A stretch of DNA of 8,260 nt from contig SBGI01000131.1 in the NCBI GenBank assembly GCA_006227015.1, forward strand, positions 1-8,260, in the 5' to 3' direction. This stretch comes from Gammaproteobacteria bacterium (lineage in GTDB: Bacteria > Pseudomonadota > Gammaproteobacteria > Pseudomonadales > Porticoccaceae). Numbering within the stretch: position 1 is the first letter of the stretch; the number at the start of each line of letters is the position of its first letter. Made by a program: the position numbers and the translations under genes. The notes under the pieces were generated by a model. That model had not been told where the DNA came from. It was given only the letters and a program-made list of their open reading frames with translations, and did not search any database. This document shows, in pieces, positions 7,319-8,260 of the stretch.

Positions 7319-8148
7319 GCAAAGTCCTTGGATAGCGCCCGGGAAAGCGCTACGGTTGCCTTACCTGGTTGCCATTGCCCCACTCCTGCAAGCTCCCTGA
7401 TTGGCCAGATGCCTGCCACGGAGTTGCATAAAAACAATTCTTCCATATCAGCAAGACTATCCAGGGTTAGTTCAGCTTCGCAAACAGGTTGTCCAAGAGA
7501 TGGCATCAACTTGTCCATCAGGTGCTGGCGCATAACCCCTGCCACACCACAGTTCTTCAGCCAGGGCGTCAACCAGGTACCATCGTGGAAACCAAAGAGG
7601 TTGGTCATGGTTCCCTCGATAATATGGCCCTGCATATCCCGCATCAAACCTTCCTGAAACCGATCTTGCCATTCCATACAGCCCAACACCTGTTCCAGGC
7701 GGTTGAGATGTTTGATACCGGCTAACCGGGGGGCATGGGCCAATCGCTGTTCGCAGACCATTGCGGAAACTCCCTCTTTCGCCCACGAAAGGGGGTAATC
7801 GGGCAGCGGCATCCATTGCAGAATATAGTTTGGCCTTGATTCAGGATCAGTTCGGTAACCCCTCGCGCCCTCTCCCGCTGTACAGGTGACTTTTACTACA
7901 CCATTTTCAGGCGTGCGACTGAGCAACTGGTCGAGGTAGGACTGGAGTTTTACGGGGTCAAAAGAGATGGCAAGCTGTTCCACACCTTGCGACAGACGTG
8001 CCAGGTGCAGATCCGCCATAATTAACCGTCCACCATAAAGACGGATAGTCTCAAACACGCCATGGCCGTAGGCAAAACCACGATCCCTTACCGGAATCAC
8101 GTCCGACCAGTGACCGTTAATCAGACAATAGCCTTCGACGGCACTCAT
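7303..8148 (-). CDS. pabC: Aminodeoxychorismate lyase (PabC)
   Basis: This fold-type IV pyridoxal-phosphate enzyme splits 4-amino-4-deoxychorismate into 4-aminobenzoate and pyruvate, supplying folate synthesis. The 281 residues are close to the family length. Motifs are RDRGFAYGHGVFETIR (21-36) near the N-terminus, AGIKHLNRLEQV (143-154) with Lys146 as the expected cofactor lysine, EGTMTNLF (178-185) with the cofactor-contacting Glu178, NCGVAGVMR (199-207), and EELFLCNSVAGIWPI (236-250). The location next to mltG and tmk supports pabC over the related ilvE or D-amino-acid transaminase. The ATG at 8148 has only a weak upstream ribosome site and follows an out-of-frame ATG five bases before it, which would give just two codons. 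The gene sits 39 nt after a strong hairpin terminator, so its expression may depend on readthrough. Its end overlaps mltG by 16 nt. Confidence 0.95.
   Translation of the reverse strand: MSAVEGYCLINGHWSDVIPVRDRGFAYGHGVFETIRLYGGRLIMADLHLARLSQGVEQLAISFDPVKLQSYLDQLLSRTPENGVVKVTCTAGEGARGYRTDPESRPNYILQWMPLPDYPLSWAKEGVSAMVCEQRLAHAPRLAGIKHLNRLEQVLGCMEWQDRFQEGLMRDMQGHIIEGTMTNLFGFHDGTWLTPWLKNCGVAGVMRQHLMDKLMPSLGQPVCEAELTLDSLADMEELFLCNSVAGIWPIRELAGVGQWQPGKATVALSRALSKDFACFGA
7325..7329 (-). promoter_or_regulatory. Shine-Dalgarno site of mltG
   Basis: AAGGA on the minus strand lies 6 nt before the mltG ATG at 7318, within the last codons of pabC. It decides in favour of the first ATG over the one seven codons further in. 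Confidence 0.6.
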
Positions 8149-8187
8149 GGCATGAATCAGTTCGACGTGTCAGAAAATTTTGGAAAT

Positions 8188-8219
8188 AAAAAAGCCGCTC
8201 GCAATGGAGCGGCTTTTTT
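8188..8219. terminator. Strong hairpin terminator upstream of pabC
   Basis: A perfect inverted repeat has 13-nt arms (8188-8200 and 8207-8219) around a 6-nt loop. The core is a 7-bp GC-rich stem, GCCGCTC with GAGCGGC, flanked by six A and six T on each strand, so it can end transcription in either direction. On the minus strand it starts 20 nt after the stop of the gene at the right edge and ends 39 nt before the pabC start. Its natural role is to end or attenuate transcription of that upstream gene. Confidence 0.88.
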
Positions 8220-8239
8220 CAGTCAACAACCCAGCAGCA

Positions 8240-8260
8240 TTAGCCAAGGTTGGCGTTGAT
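8240..8260 (-). CDS. C-terminal end of an upstream gene, possibly acyl carrier protein (partial)
   Basis: On the minus strand the last six codons before a TAA (8240-8242) read INANLG and run open to the window edge. In this neighbourhood the expected gene is acpP or fabF. Many acyl carrier proteins end in a helix of the type AIDYINAN, which fits. FabF proteins usually end in a GGTN...LVF type sequence, which does not. The terminator 20 nt downstream supports a real gene end. With only six residues the identity is a guess from context. Confidence 0.4.
   Translation of the reverse strand: MNANLG

Noticed and set aside
8149..8158. Two-codon leader ORF overlapping the pabC start
   Set aside because: The ATG five bases upstream gives only ATG-CCA-TGA and lacks a ribosome site; this is probably chance.

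Overview
The window reads as chromosomal DNA from a gammaproteobacterium, probably a marine or Pseudomonas/Oceanospirillales-like lineage that makes type IV pili. The evidence is the minus-strand order pabC-mltG-tmk-holB-pilZ-tatD. This is the Pseudomonas-type version of the E. coli acpP-fabF-pabC-yceG-tmk-holB-ycfH cluster, with a classical PilZ gene between holB and tatD (E. coli has no pilZ there). No mobile element, CRISPR array, tRNA or rRNA was seen. Coding density is high and base composition looks even throughout. A genus cannot be named from this sequence alone.

Left part, plus strand (1-3384): the 3' part of a large fused ABC-2 permease/GldG-type membrane protein, open at the left edge, followed 15 nt later by a membrane-anchored DUF4340 protein. 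The two probably form one operon, most likely with an ABC ATPase gene just outside the window. They resemble the auxiliary subunits of GldAFG-like ABC systems, which are found in many bacteria that do not glide and whose substrate is unknown. Both proteins contain an internal repeat. A perfect 14-bp inverted repeat (3388-3421) separates this operon from the convergent operon to its right.

Right part, minus strand (8148 down to 3423): pabC (folate/PABA synthesis), mltG (glycan chain terminase), tmk (dTMP kinase), holB (DNA polymerase III delta-prime), pilZ (type IV pilus assembly factor) and a TatD/YcfH-family metal-dependent hydrolase. Overlaps or short gaps join pabC-mltG (16-nt overlap), mltG-tmk (17 nt), tmk-holB (8-nt overlap) and pilZ-tatD (about 25 nt). 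The only larger gap is 103 nt, between holB and pilZ. Upstream of pabC is a strong hairpin terminator. At the right edge are the last codons of another minus-strand gene, whose ending suits an acyl carrier protein better than FabF.

The right-hand cluster is ordinary housekeeping. The most interesting material is the permease-GldG fusion with its duplicated N-terminal domain and its DUF4340 partner. I found nothing that supports a wholly new system.
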